A stretch of DNA of 32,875 nucleotides from an uncultured Methylobacter sp. (GCA_903832775.1 CAILCX010000037.1:1-32875); one strand, 5' to 3'. Counted from the first letter of the stretch, positions 1-9,097 are shown. Translations and numbers: made by a program. Notes: a model not told the origin generated them from the sequence alone.

Positions 1-62
1 GGCAAAAAAACATGCAGTACCTTTGTCTTCTAGCCCATCCAATCACCTTAACAGGAATAAAA

Positions 63-563
63 ATGAAGACCCCGCTCAACGACCAACATTTAAAATCAGA
101 CCTAATTTTTTCTTGGGTCATAGTCGGTGTAATGTTCACCATGTTGGCCGCTATGATTGTTGTTTGCCAGGTTTCAGGGCAAACATTACAGCAGCCATTG
201 CCCGAAGATCAGAGGGTATTGTTCAGAAGCGTCTTTTATATCATTGCAATCGTGACATTTCCACTGACTAATTTGATTCGACACATTCAGCTACGCTTGA
301 ACCAAACCATGCCGATTTCAGAATTTTCCTTTAAAAACATAGCGATGGAAGCAAAACGACGTTATCTAATAACCAACATTATATCCATGTCAATTATCGA
401 AGTAGTTGGTGTTTTTGGATTGATCATGTATTTGTGGGGCGATGGTTATAATACTTTATATATTTTTACCGGATTGTCAGTACTGGGGTTATTTTTATAT
501 AGGCCAAAAATTGACGAGTATCTTGAAATTATTGAAGCACTTGCTACTCAAAAAAACGAATAA
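63..563 (+). CDS. Small four-helix membrane protein, function unknown
   Basis: I do not recognise this family. The 166-residue protein has four likely membrane helices at about residues 14-37, 54-72, 102-124 and 131-146. A charged, amphipathic stretch (about 73-101, rich in Arg, Lys and Asn) lies between helices 2 and 3, and a charged tail follows helix 4. Glu113 lies inside helix 3. There is no signal peptide or catalytic motif. I start it at the ATG at 63 rather than the in-frame ATG at 12, because AGGA sits 7 bases upstream of 63 and the first 17 codons of the longer form look non-coding. It converges with the OsmC-type gene, with a perfect palindrome between them. An integral inner-membrane protein is likely; the role is open. 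Confidence 0.7.
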   Translation: MKTPLNDQHLKSDLIFSWVIVGVMFTMLAAMIVVCQVSGQTLQQPLPEDQRVLFRSVFYIIAIVTFPLTNLIRHIQLRLNQTMPISEFSFKNIAMEAKRRYLITNIISMSIIEVVGVFGLIMYLWGDGYNTLYIFTGLSVLGLFLYRPKIDEYLEIIEALATQKNE

Positions 564-590
564 TTTTCGTGCTGATATGGATTGGGAGTT

Positions 591-618
591 GACTTCAATT
601 TATGCATAAATTGAAGTC
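591..618. repeat. 28-bp perfect palindrome between convergent genes
   Basis: A 12-base arm beginning GACTTCAATT is followed by TGCA and the exact reverse complement of the arm, so all 28 bases are palindromic. It lies between the stop codons of two convergent genes. The stem is AT-rich and no clear T-run follows on either strand, so a standard intrinsic terminator is only one possibility. Confidence 0.6.
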
Positions 619-635
619 TGGAAGCTATTTATTGC

Positions 636-1052
636 TTAAAGTGAAATAACTTCAAAATCATGAGTAATTTCAACAGCCTTGCTCAACATGATTGAGGCAG
701 AGCAATATTTTTCGGCCGATAGTTTTACAGCTCGTTCGACAGCCGCCGGCTTTAAATCGTGGCCGCTAACAATAAAATGTAGATGAATTTTGCTAAATAC
801 GCTAGGAATGGCGTCGACACGTTCAGCCGTTACCTCTGCTACGCACTTTACAATTTCATTTCTGCCTTTTTGTAAAATCTGTACCACATCAAACGAAGAG
901 CATCCACCGACACCCAACAAGAGCATCTCCATTGGCCGCATCCCTATATTACGACCACCATGGTCAGGAGGACCATCCATAATGACAGCGTGCCCACTAT
1001 CGGTCTCGCCAACAAACATGACACCGTCAACCCATTTCACTGTAACTTGCAT
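636..1052 (-). CDS. yhfA: OsmC/Ohr-superfamily protein, YhfA type
   Basis: This 138-residue protein belongs to the OsmC/Ohr superfamily of small cytoplasmic proteins, some of which reduce organic hydroperoxides through two cysteines. The two expected cysteines are present: Cys51 in the GVGGCS motif at the start of the central helix, and Cys117 in EKYCSA. Length and sequence resemble E. coli YhfA closely (VKWV near the start, SAEKYCS, KAVEITH near the end). YhfA itself has no well-established substrate, so peroxidase activity is an inference. The gene is divergent from a crp-family gene, which is also how yhfA and crp lie in E. coli and which supports the assignment. Confidence 0.88.
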   Translation of the reverse strand: MQVTVKWVDGVMFVGETDSGHAVIMDGPPDHGGRNIGMRPMEMLLLGVGGCSSFDVVQILQKGRNEIVKCVAEVTAERVDAIPSVFSKIHLHFIVSGHDLKPAAVERAVKLSAEKYCSASIMLSKAVEITHDFEVISL

Positions 1053-1193
1053 CTATTTTTTCCACTTAAAAATGAATAATAGATTATCATAAAAACTTTT
1101 ATTACCAGAGAGTCAATGTTGATTTTTTTGCAAAAATCCTGCATTGTTAGGAGTAATTATAATAATGCTTATGATAGATGAAGGATTGATATC

Positions 1194-1847
1194 ATGATAA
1201 AACCCCAAGAAACACCTTATAAAGAAGCGCTTGAACATTTCATGCGATTTTGTCACATCAAAAAATATCCGGCTAAAACGATCATTGTCCGCCCGGGTGA
1301 AAGCGGTGACCGCTTGTATTTTATTCTGGATGGCTCGGTTAGTGTCTGCGTCGAAGATGCCGAAGGCGATCATGAGCTGATACTTGCATACTTAAATAAA
1401 AACGAATTTATTGGTGAAGTTGGCGTTTTTCAAACCATTGAAACAAGAAAAGTAATTGTCAGAACGCGCACTGAGTGCCATTTAGCCGAAATCAGCTACG
1501 ACCGATTTCACCAAATTTTAAGAAAAGATTTGATGGAACATGCGCATGATATTTTATACATGCTAGGCGAGCAATTATCGGCAAGGCTATTAAGCACCAG
1601 CCGTAATTTATGTAATCTGGCCTTTATGGATGTGGAAGGGCGTGTTGCGCGAACATTGCTCGACTTGTGTAAAAGTCCCGAAGCAATGACTCACCCGGAC
1701 GGGATGCAACTGCATCTATCCAGGCAAGAAATTGGCCGCATGGTCAGCTGTTCAAGAGAAATGGCTGGCCGTGTTTTAAAAGAACTGGAAAATAAAAAAT
1801 TAATCTCAGCGCATGGAAAAACGATTGTCGTTTTTGGTACACGCTGA
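1194..1847 (+). CDS. crp: Crp/Clp-family cyclic-nucleotide-type transcription regulator
   Basis: A 217-residue CRP/FNR regulator: N-terminal jelly-roll nucleotide domain (about 20-120), a long dimerisation helix (about 120-145) and a C-terminal winged helix with recognition region RQEIGRMVSCSREMAGRVL. The end, ISAHGKTIVVFGTR, is nearly identical to E. coli CRP. The pocket keeps Glu (GEVGVF), the arginine equivalent to R82 and the Thr-Ser equivalent to T127/S128, but the serine next to that arginine (S83 in CRP) is Lys. This pocket strand (VRTRTECHLAEISY) and the SREMAGRVLK helix recall Xanthomonas Clp, reported to bind cyclic di-GMP. The ligand here is therefore uncertain. AAGGA lies 8 bases before the ATG. 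Confidence 0.93.
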   Translation: MIKPQETPYKEALEHFMRFCHIKKYPAKTIIVRPGESGDRLYFILDGSVSVCVEDAEGDHELILAYLNKNEFIGEVGVFQTIETRKVIVRTRTECHLAEISYDRFHQILRKDLMEHAHDILYMLGEQLSARLLSTSRNLCNLAFMDVEGRVARTLLDLCKSPEAMTHPDGMQLHLSRQEIGRMVSCSREMAGRVLKELENKKLISAHGKTIVVFGTR

Positions 1848-1980
1848 TATTTATTCAATAACCCAACAATACATTACATTCACCACGAAGACAGGAAGAA
1901 AATACATGTAAACTCTGCTCACTTCGTGTCGTCGCGGTAAATAATAAACTCAGGTATCTTGATATTTTTTGGAGAGCGCT

Positions 1981-3792
1981 TTAATTTTTTGACGCTCTTT
2001 TACGCTCGTTTTCAGTTAAAAATTTCTTGCGTAAACGTATCGATTTTGGTGTAACTTCTACCAATTCGTCTTCGGCAATAAATTCTAGTGCTTGTTCCAG
2101 CGTCATTTTTTGTATTCTCGCTAATACCAAACTTTCATCCGTACCCGATGCACGAACGTTAGTCAGTGGTTTAGGTTTGCAAGGATTAACTGTTAAGTCA
2201 TTGGTACGTGAATGCAGGCCCACTAGCATGCCTTCATAAACCTCATCGCCATTCACCAATAACAACTCGCCGCGTTCTTGCAACGGATGTAGCGAGTAAG
2301 TTACCGCTTTACCTGCAACCATGGAAATCAACACACCGCGCGAACGATTACCAAACTCACCGGCTTTAACCGGACCGTAATGATCGAACACATGATATAA
2401 AAGACCAGAACCTGAAGTAGCTGTCATGAACTCGGTTTGAAAACCAATCAGACCACGAGACGGCATCATGTATTCCAGACGAATACGGCCTTTGCCGTCA
2501 GGAACCATATTGGTCAAATCGCCTTTACGCTCACCGAGCTTTTCCATGATCGAACCCTGATGGATTTCTTCAACTTCGATGGTGACCAATTCAAACGGTT
2601 CGCACTTTTTACCATCGATTTCCTTCATGATAACTTCAGGGCGTGACACCCCCATTTCAAAGCCTTCGCGGCGCATGTTTTCGATCAAGACAGACAAATG
2701 CAGCTCACCACGACCTGACACTTTAAACTTATCTGGGTCACCAGTATCTTCAACTTTTAACGCGACGTTATGTTGCAATTCTTTGTCTAATCTATCGCGA
2801 ATTTGACGTGTAGTGACAAATTTGCCTTCTTTCCCTGCAAACGGTGAGTTATTGACCTGAAAGGTCATCGTCACGGTTGGTTCATCAACCGATAACGGCG
2901 TCATTGCTTCTACACAATCCGGATGGCAAACGGTGTCGGATATTTCCAGCTTTTCAATGCCGGCAAAGGCAATAATGTCACCGGCGCGCGCTTCTTGAAC
3001 TTCTACACGATCCAGGCCGTGAAAACCATAAACCTGCAACATACGACCTTTACGTTCCACGCCTTCGCGATTAACGATAGCGAGCGGCATATTTGGCTTA
3101 ATGGTGCCACGTTGAATACGACCAATACCAATAACGCCGGTATAAGTGTTGTAATCAAGACTGGACACCTGCATTTGAAATGGTCCATCAATATCAACAG
3201 AGGGAGGCTTAACCTTGGAAACAATCGTTTCAAATAATGGAGTCATGTCACCGCCGGTGACCGTGTGCTCTAATCCGGCATAGCCATTGATGGCTGAGGC
3301 AAATACAATAGGAAAATCAAGTTGCTCATCGGTAGCACCTAAACGATCAAATAAATCGAAGGTTTGATCAACAACCCAATCAGGGCGTGCGCCTGGACGA
3401 TCTATTTTATTAATAACCACAATCGGCTTCAAACCTAATGCAAATGCTTTTTGGGTTACAAAACGGGTTTGGGGCATAGGGCCGTCTACGGCATCGACCA
3501 GTAATAATACTGAATCAACCATCGATAATACCCGTTCTACTTCGCCGCCAAAGTCGGCATGGCCCGGGGTGTCAACGATATTGATATGATAGCCGTTCCA
3601 GTCCAGCGCCGTATTTTTGGCCAGAATGGTGATTCCCCGTTCTTTTTCAATATCGTTGGAGTCCATCATGCGCTCAGTCACTTTAGTGTGAGCGGCAAAC
3701 GTCCCGGACTGTTGCAATAATTTATCAACCAAGGTCGTCTTGCCATGGTCAACGTGGGCAATAATTGCAATATTTCTTAATTTTTCGATCAC
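1981..3792 (-). CDS. typA: Ribosome-associated translational GTPase BipA/TypA
   Basis: A full-length (603 aa) BipA/TypA, an EF-G-like GTPase that binds the 70S ribosome and aids 50S assembly and stress or cold adaptation. The GTPase motifs are intact near the N terminus: AHVDHGKTT (P-loop), the switch I region with [17 protein letters not shown] (switch II) and [11 protein letters not shown]. The EF-Tu-like domain 2, the EF-G-like domains and the BipA-specific C-terminal part ([28 protein letters not shown]) follow in the usual order. The start codon is GTG (minus strand, 3792), directly before [16 protein letters not shown] as in the family, with only a weak ribosome-binding site. It stands alone and converges on the crp-family gene. 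Confidence 0.96.
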   Translation of the reverse strand: MIEKLRNIAIIAHVDHGKTTLVDKLLQQSGTFAAHTKVTERMMDSNDIEKERGITILAKNTALDWNGYHINIVDTPGHADFGGEVERVLSMVDSVLLLVDAVDGPMPQTRFVTQKAFALGLKPIVVINKIDRPGARPDWVVDQTFDLFDRLGATDEQLDFPIVFASAINGYAGLEHTVTGGDMTPLFETIVSKVKPPSVDIDGPFQMQVSSLDYNTYTGVIGIGRIQRGTIKPNMPLAIVNREGVERKGRMLQVYGFHGLDRVEVQEARAGDIIAFAGIEKLEISDTVCHPDCVEAMTPLSVDEPTVTMTFQVNNSPFAGKEGKFVTTRQIRDRLDKELQHNVALKVEDTGDPDKFKVSGRGELHLSVLIENMRREGFEMGVSRPEVIMKEIDGKKCEPFELVTIEVEEIHQGSIMEKLGERKGDLTNMVPDGKGRIRLEYMMPSRGLIGFQTEFMTATSGSGLLYHVFDHYGPVKAGEFGNRSRGVLISMVAGKAVTYSLHPLQERGELLLVNGDEVYEGMLVGLHSRTNDLTVNPCKPKPLTNVRASGTDESLVLARIQKMTLEQALEFIAEDELVEVTPKSIRLRKKFLTENERKRASKN

Positions 3793-4014
3793 TTTTATGT
3801 ACTCTGAAAGGTTTGATAAATAAATGTAGAATGTGTTAATCGCATTCTTTTAAGTTAAGTAGCATGGTAGCCAGTGCGTTTGGGTTGCCAAAAGATGCAC
3901 CCTATGCGGCATCATTGATAAGTAGTTACTCTGATTTTTTTATAATTCAGGCAATAAACTGTCCAACCGTTTTATTGTTGGATACATCCGGCCCGAGTCA
4001 ATGTGGAGATATAT

Positions 4015-4407
4015 TTAACTTTGCTCCCAAGGCAAGCCCTGAAAACGCCAGCCACCGAGATTACCACGATGTTTGTTCTGATCGAGTGCACCTTCAAAAC
4101 CGTCAACAATATTTATTAACAGCTGATAACCGGTTTCTTCCAGTGCTTTTGCGGCATCCAAAGACCGCTGTCCACTTCGGCACAACAATAAAATAGGTGC
4201 GTTAAGGTCATTTACGGTTTTTTTAACTTCGGCAATAAAATGTGAATTAACCTGCCAGTCAGGCGCCTCTTTCCAGGGAATAGATATTGCACCAGGCGGG
4301 TGACCAACAAAGGCATGTTCAACTTTGGTTCTTACATCCACCAATACAGCATCAGAATTATTTTGTAATAAATCCCACGCTTGTCGTGGATCCAGGTTTT
4401 CTATCAT
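4015..4407 (-). CDS. Single-domain rhodanese (sulfurtransferase)
   Basis: A 130-residue, single rhodanese domain without signal peptide, so probably cytoplasmic. The catalytic loop is CRSGQRS with Cys76 as the persulfide-carrying residue; VLVDVRT (about 21-27) and GHPPGAISIPW (about 35-45) are the two conserved rhodanese boxes. Such proteins (GlpE/PspE-like) move sulfane sulfur to acceptors such as cyanide or thioredoxin; the natural acceptor cannot be told from the sequence. The C-terminal GGWRFQGLPW ending is a common variant in proteobacterial rhodaneses. It lies between typA and lysR, all on the minus strand but separated by gaps of 222 and 308 bases, so it is probably transcribed on its own. 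Confidence 0.88.
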   Translation of the reverse strand: MIENLDPRQAWDLLQNNSDAVLVDVRTKVEHAFVGHPPGAISIPWKEAPDWQVNSHFIAEVKKTVNDLNAPILLLCRSGQRSLDAAKALEETGYQLLINIVDGFEGALDQNKHRGNLGGWRFQGLPWEQS

Positions 4408-4715
4408 CGTGCTAATCTCTTCGTACGTTTTTGGCCGACAACGGAAATTACATACCCTGCCTGTTTTTTCTTACCTAAAAGTCAGATAAAACAGTAGTCC
4501 ATCGGGTTCAACTACTCCTATTATCGCATCCATTAAGCCACGGTCAAGGAATCGACGCATCCCGAGTAATCAAAATGATATTCTGATTATCTCTAATTGG
4601 CGGTTATTAATGGCGGGCATTGATATTAAGCCTTTGCCAGCGCGTATCAACCGTTAAATCACCCGGCAATACAAGCCAAATATTCGGGCAGCAACCGCCC
4701 ATAACTGCTATTAAA
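4408..4715. other. Gene-free gap between lysR end and rhodanese start
   Basis: These 308 bases hold no convincing gene, RNA or strong terminator. They should contain the promoter of the rhodanese gene at the low-coordinate end; I see no clear -35/-10 pair. A minus-strand reading frame that enters from inside lysR is only a shadow. Confidence 0.5.
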
Positions 4716-5624
4716 TTAATCCGCATCCGGAAGACTGACTCGATGCTCCAGCCATACCTGTAAAAAATCCATAAAACTTCTGACTTTGGCGGATAAATAT
4801 TTTCGGTGAGGATAGACGGCATGAACATCCAAGGGTGGCGAAGTGTAATTTTCCAGCACAACTTTTAGCTTACCTTTTTCAATATCTCTGCCGACGATAT
4901 ACGTAGGTAACATCACCAGTCCCAAGCCACTAATAGCGGCAATACGGATTGGGTCAGCCACATTAGCTTGCATACGCCCTGAAACAGTTATACCGGTATA
5001 TCCGGCCTCACCTTTAAACAGCCATTTATTTCTTGGTGCAATTGCCCAATTCACCAGGCAACTGTGATTTTCCAAATCTTCGGGTGTCAGTGGTATGCCA
5101 TATCGCTCAAAATACTCGGGAGAACCGCAAACAACCAGGGATGAACTAGCTAATTTACGTGCAAACATACTGGTATCATCCAGAGCACCCAGGGATATTG
5201 CCAGATCAATACCTTCATCTATCAAATCGCCGGGACTACTTTGTAAAATCATTTCGATAGTCAAATCAGGATGAATTTTTAAAAATTCGGAAACGGCCCT
5301 AGAGATATGAGTAGCTCCAATGACTGGTGGCGCGCTGATTCGTAAAACCCCTCGAGGCTCAGTTTGCAAATGCGTAACCGCGGCTTCCATTTCTTCAACT
5401 TCAAGCAAGACTTGCTGACAACGTTCAAGATAAGATGCGCCAACGTCGGTCAGGCTTAAGCTACGCGTGGTCCGATTAAATAAACGCGTTCCCAGCACAC
5501 TTTCAAGATTCATGATGTGTTTGGTTGCCATCGCCCTGGAAATATCCAGATCGCGCGCGCCTCCCGCAAAGCTTCCAGCTTTTGCGACGCGGACAAAAAC
5601 ATTCATACTGGTTAATTTATCCAT
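4716..5624 (-). CDS. LysR-family transcriptional regulator
   Basis: A complete 302-residue LysR-type regulator. The N-terminal winged helix (about 1-60) shows the usual SFAGGARDLDISRAMATKHI helix-turn-helix and the LESVLGTRLFNRTTR wing; a linker helix with LLEVEEMEAAV follows, then the periplasmic-binding-protein-like effector domain from about residue 90 (RGVLRISAPP). It is of the CrgA/DmlR-like subgroup by overall pattern; the inducer and targets cannot be inferred. The start is fixed by CGGAG 5 bases before the ATG. Upstream are two tandem, diverged copies of this leader and the first ~40 codons, which is very unusual. No divergent target gene is present, so the usual clue to regulon is missing. 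Confidence 0.93.
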   Translation of the reverse strand: MDKLTSMNVFVRVAKAGSFAGGARDLDISRAMATKHIMNLESVLGTRLFNRTTRSLSLTDVGASYLERCQQVLLEVEEMEAAVTHLQTEPRGVLRISAPPVIGATHISRAVSEFLKIHPDLTIEMILQSSPGDLIDEGIDLAISLGALDDTSMFARKLASSSLVVCGSPEYFERYGIPLTPEDLENHSCLVNWAIAPRNKWLFKGEAGYTGITVSGRMQANVADPIRIAAISGLGLVMLPTYIVGRDIEKGKLKVVLENYTSPPLDVHAVYPHRKYLSAKVRSFMDFLQVWLEHRVSLPDAD

Positions 5625-5769
5625 TTATACTCCGCTTAACTAACATTATTTCAAATGTATAATACGCTTAGTTGCCTTGTCCCTGAATATATCCGGATCA
5701 CGAGCGCTACCTACTAAATTTCCTGCCTTTCCATCGTAAATAAAAGCGCTCACGTGGTGTGTTATCCAT
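5625..5769 (-). repeat. Tandem repeat unit 1: diverged copy of lysR 5' end plus leader
   Basis: Read on the minus strand this 145-bp unit begins ATGGATAACAC at 5769 and ends with the lysR leader TTAAGCGGAGTATAA just before the real lysR ATG. Between them lies a stretch that aligns with the first ~40 codons of lysR: it can be read as KAGNLVGSARDPDIF and ATKRIIHLK, against KAGSFAGGARDLDIS and ATKHIMNLE in LysR. The copy stops right after that point and joins the next leader. A 36-codon open frame (GTG at 5753 to TAA ending at 5646) covers the LysR-like part. Confidence 0.8.
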
Positions 5770-5918
5770 TTATACTCCGATTAACTACCATCATTTCAGA
5801 TGCATAATACGCTTAGTTACGGCCCTGAACATATCCAGATCACAAACACTACCTACTAAATTTTCTGCCATTCCATCGCAAGTACAAGTAAAAGCGTTCA
5901 CGCTAGTGTGTTATCCAT
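5770..5918 (-). repeat. Tandem repeat unit 2: second diverged copy of lysR 5' end plus leader
   Basis: This 149-bp unit repeats unit 1 with many substitutions and again runs from ATGGATAACAC (5918) to a leader ending CGGAGTATAA. Its LysR-like part reads ENLVGSVCDLDMF and TKRIMHLK in one open frame beginning GTG and ending TGA. Compared with unit 1, the differences inside that frame are a 6-base gain and a 3-base loss, while the only other length change (1 base) lies just outside it. The first bases of the unit overlap the last codons and stop of the wbpM-like gene. Confidence 0.78.
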
Positions 5919-7863
5919 TTACAAGCCGCCTTTCTTCTATCCACAACAAGTCTTCGATTTTACACTGAGGTACAAAACCTGATACAGCCTCAGTCAAAAT
6001 TTGCCTAATTATCTCAAATTCATCATTTTTTGTTGCCATTTCCAGTCTAGCCAACATTTTATTTAATTCCAGCCAGGGAATAACATGCTCTTCTGCGCGC
6101 ATAATTTGTAGGTGCTCCGTTTTTGACACATTATCGCCAATCAACAGTTCTTCATACAGTTTTTCTCCAGGCCTTAAGCCGGTAAAACTAATTTCAATAT
6201 CGCCAGCAGGATGATCTTTATCCTTAATTTCAAGACCGCTTAAATGAATCATTCTTTTAGCCAAATCGACAATTCGAACCGGCTCCCCCATATCCAGCAC
6301 AAATACGTCGCCGCCTTTTCCCATGGCCCCAGCTTGAATGACTAGCTGGGAAGCCTCAGGTATTGTCATAAAATAGCGAATGATTCTTTCATCGGTGACC
6401 GTGACCGGACCGCCCCTGGCAATCTGCTCTTTGAACAACGGCACGACCGATCCTGAAGAACCCAACACATTGCCGAACCGTACCATAGTAAACCGGGTTG
6501 GGGAATTATTATTCGCACTCAACGCTTGCAAAATCAGTTCAGCAAACCGTTTGGTTGCACCCATGGTATTGGTAGGACGAACCGCTTTATCGGTTGAAAT
6601 AAGTACAAAAGTTTCAACGCCTGAGTTTATGGCGGCCTGTGTGGTTCTTAGTGTTCCGAAAATATTGTTCCAAATGGCCTCCCCCGGATTTCTCTCAACC
6701 ATAGGTACATGCTTATAAGCCGCCGCATGATAGATTGTTTGCACCCTGAACGTTTTGCACACTTTTTCAAAGCGCATCGCATCAGTCACTGAACCCAAGA
6801 CAGGAACAAGTTTTAATTGATTGCCGTCAGGTGATTTTTCCAATAAATGTTGTAATTCTTTTTCTATGGCGTACAGCAAAAATTCGCTAATTTCAAAGAG
6901 AATCAATGCTTTTGGTTGCAGACGGCTAATTTGTCTGCAAAGTTCAGAACCAATAGAGCCACCAGCTCCAGTTACCAGTACCACTTTGCCGCTAACATTC
7001 CCCATTAACAAAGATTGATTCGGTGCCACAGTATCGCGACCCAATAAATCCGAAATTTCAACTTCCTGTAACGTATCAACGGTAACTTTACCTTGAGCTA
7101 TATCTGACAATCCCGGCATAGACATCACATGAATGGCAAAAGACTCCAATGCATGAATAATTTCACTTTTACGCGAACGATTAACCGAGGGCATGGCAAG
7201 CAAAACATCTGAAACCTGATATCTGGCTATTAAATATCTCAAAGAGTCGAGTGGATAAATTCGTAAACCATTTACTTTTTGTTTATGCAACCTCTCGTCA
7301 TCATCGATAAAGGCAACTGGCTTAAACTCACGACCATAACCTAGAGCTGACGCCAGTTGCACACCAGCGCTACCCGCACCATAAATCACTACATTTTTTT
7401 TGCTGTGACTTTTTACCCCACGTCCGCCGCCAAGATTTAAATAAATCTCGCCCAACCACCAACGTGCAAAAAAACGACTGCCACCCACTAACACCATCAT
7501 ATTAAGCCAATTCAGCGGCAATACGGTTCGGGGGATGCCTTTAATGCCGGACTCATATAATACAAATGCAAATACCAGCGCATACAAAGTTGTCGCCTGA
7601 ATTATCGTCCATAACGCCCTAACTTCGATGTAACGGGTAATAGCACGATACAAACCCAATTTGATAAAAATAGGTACTGCGATTAAAGGCGCGGCAGCAA
7701 ATAAAATCCATTCATCGTTTTTAAGAACATAAAGCTCACCCCAGCGCAAAGACAGTGCAGTCCAAAGCGCCAGCATCGCAAAGAAAATATCAGCACTGAT
7801 AAGAATAAAAGCTTTGATTTTTCGTGAAAGCTGGATAAACCAGGTTCGCGTGTTTGATCTCAT
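5911..7863 (-). CDS. wbpM: WbpM/FlaA1-type UDP-GlcNAc 4,6-dehydratase, membrane-bound
   Basis: A 650-residue nucleoside-diphosphate-sugar dehydratase that turns UDP-GlcNAc into its 4-keto-6-deoxy form, the precursor of QuiNAc/FucNAc-type sugars for O antigen or capsule. Four membrane helices (about 17-41, 52-72, 85-105, 113-132) anchor it. A first Rossmann fold (VVIYGAGSAGVQ) and a second, catalytic one (VTGAGGSIGSE, about 293-305) follow. The catalytic region STDKAVRPTNTMGATK has Met where most short-chain dehydrogenases have Tyr, as in WbpM and FlaA1. I start at 7863 because AAGGA lies 7 bases upstream; an ATG 10 codons earlier has less support. Its stop codon lies inside the lysR-derived repeat. 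Order with the next two genes matches P. aeruginosa wbpV-wbpL-wbpM. Confidence 0.92.
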   Translation of the reverse strand: MRSNTRTWFIQLSRKIKAFILISADIFFAMLALWTALSLRWGELYVLKNDEWILFAAAPLIAVPIFIKLGLYRAITRYIEVRALWTIIQATTLYALVFAFVLYESGIKGIPRTVLPLNWLNMMVLVGGSRFFARWWLGEIYLNLGGGRGVKSHSKKNVVIYGAGSAGVQLASALGYGREFKPVAFIDDDERLHKQKVNGLRIYPLDSLRYLIARYQVSDVLLAMPSVNRSRKSEIIHALESFAIHVMSMPGLSDIAQGKVTVDTLQEVEISDLLGRDTVAPNQSLLMGNVSGKVVLVTGAGGSIGSELCRQISRLQPKALILFEISEFLLYAIEKELQHLLEKSPDGNQLKLVPVLGSVTDAMRFEKVCKTFRVQTIYHAAAYKHVPMVERNPGEAIWNNIFGTLRTTQAAINSGVETFVLISTDKAVRPTNTMGATKRFAELILQALSANNNSPTRFTMVRFGNVLGSSGSVVPLFKEQIARGGPVTVTDERIIRYFMTIPEASQLVIQAGAMGKGGDVFVLDMGEPVRIVDLAKRMIHLSGLEIKDKDHPAGDIEISFTGLRPGEKLYEELLIGDNVSKTEHLQIMRAEEHVIPWLELNKMLARLEMATKNDEFEIIRQILTEAVSGFVPQCKIEDLLWIEERRLVNG

Positions 7864-8077
7864 GAAGCATTCCTTTAGTTTTACAGGGTGCAAAGCTGCT
7901 TAAGCACCTTGATGCTGCACCCATTTCTTTAACGTGTATGGATTTTAATGACGGGCTATACAATTAGATAAAACCCAACGACAGTCAAAATAATAAACAT
8001 CATACAACAAGACGCTTAAGTTGGGTGGCGACTTTATAGTTACTTATTTTGAATTTAATTTTCCGGTCGGAATATTG

Positions 8078-9097
8078 TCAATCCATCTGGGCTTGACGAT
8101 CGCCAGCTTTATAATAAAACGCCAAACATAATAAAGGTAAATACGCGACAGTAAGACCCAGGCCACCGTTCAATTTCTCAAGAGCAACTAAAGAGGCAAT
8201 TGGCAATAACCAGAAAATATTAATCGCGCCTATTGCCAAGGTAACGGAACGATGAGAGCCAATGGCGCGCGAGGCATATTGATAGGCATGACTTCGATGC
8301 GCCTCATAAAATTTTTCACCAAATAATACTCGCCGACATAAAGTCACTGTTGCATCGACAATAAAGACGCCCATCAACAACAGCCACACCCAAAATAGCT
8401 GTGGATGAAACTCCGTCGCTTGCACGGAAAGCAGCGCCAACATTAGCCCTAAAAATCCGCTACCCGCATCACCCATAAAAATTCGGGCAGGAGGAAAATT
8501 CCAGGCAAAGAATCCGCTAACGGCTGTCGCTAAAAGCGCCGGCAGCATCCAAGTATTTAAATCCGGTGCAACCAGCCAACTTAGCAATGCACCACTACTA
8601 CAAACTATTATCGCTTCAAGGCCGGCAAGACCGTCTATGCCATCCATGAAATTATAGAGGTTAAGTAACCAGACAAAATAAATCGCAGCGCATAAATAAC
8701 CCAGCCATTCCGGAAAAAGACCCAAACCCGTCAGCGGAGGAAATCCACCTAACCAATAAAGCCCCCAAGCTGCAGCGCCGAAATGTACCAATAAACGCCA
8801 GCGAGCTCGAATATGACCATGATCATCCAGGAAACCGGTCAATGCAACAATAAGCCCCGCACCACCTAAAGCGATACAAATTGGTGTGGAGACCCAATCT
8901 ACATAGTTTAAACCCGGAAGAACTGCCAAAAATGAAACCACAATGGCCACACCGCCGCCACGAGGTGTGGGCATGGAATGTGAGCTGCGGTCATTTGGAA
9001 CATCAATCAAGTTCTTCGCCAGGGCATACCGACGTAACAAACCGGTCAGCACCCAAGATCCGATACTTGTTAACAAAAGTAACCACCAAAAAATCAT
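8078..9097 (-). CDS. wbpL: WecA/WbpL-type undecaprenyl-phosphate sugar-1-phosphate transferase
   Basis: A 339-residue polytopic inner-membrane glycosyltransferase of the MraY/WecA family (about ten helices), which loads an N-acetylated amino-sugar-1-phosphate on undecaprenyl phosphate and so starts a surface polysaccharide. Visible motifs in order: DVPNDRSSH and TPRGGG near the N terminus, the Asp pair in GFLDDHGHIRARWR, NFMDGIDGLAG, ARIFMGDAGSGFLG, and the C-terminal cytoplasmic loop with YEAHRSHAYQYASR typical of WbpL/WbcO rather than WecA. AGAGG lies 5 bases before the ATG. It sits between the epimerase/reductase and the dehydratase genes, on the same strand, so the nucleotide sugar they make is its likely substrate (FucNAc or QuiNAc; not decidable here). 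Confidence 0.91.
   Translation of the reverse strand: MIFWWLLLLTSIGSWVLTGLLRRYALAKNLIDVPNDRSSHSMPTPRGGGVAIVVSFLAVLPGLNYVDWVSTPICIALGGAGLIVALTGFLDDHGHIRARWRLLVHFGAAAWGLYWLGGFPPLTGLGLFPEWLGYLCAAIYFVWLLNLYNFMDGIDGLAGLEAIIVCSSGALLSWLVAPDLNTWMLPALLATAVSGFFAWNFPPARIFMGDAGSGFLGLMLALLSVQATEFHPQLFWVWLLLMGVFIVDATVTLCRRVLFGEKFYEAHRSHAYQYASRAIGSHRSVTLAIGAINIFWLLPIASLVALEKLNGGLGLTVAYLPLLCLAFYYKAGDRQAQMD

Noticed and set aside
3864-4196. 110-codon plus-strand reading frame between typA and the rhodanese gene
   Set aside because: More than half is antisense to the rhodanese gene, there is no good ribosome-binding site and no family resemblance.
4607-4861. 84-codon minus-strand frame past the end of lysR
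   Set aside because: It is an out-of-frame overlap with the 3' end of lysR; composition (many Trp, Arg, Cys) looks like a shadow.
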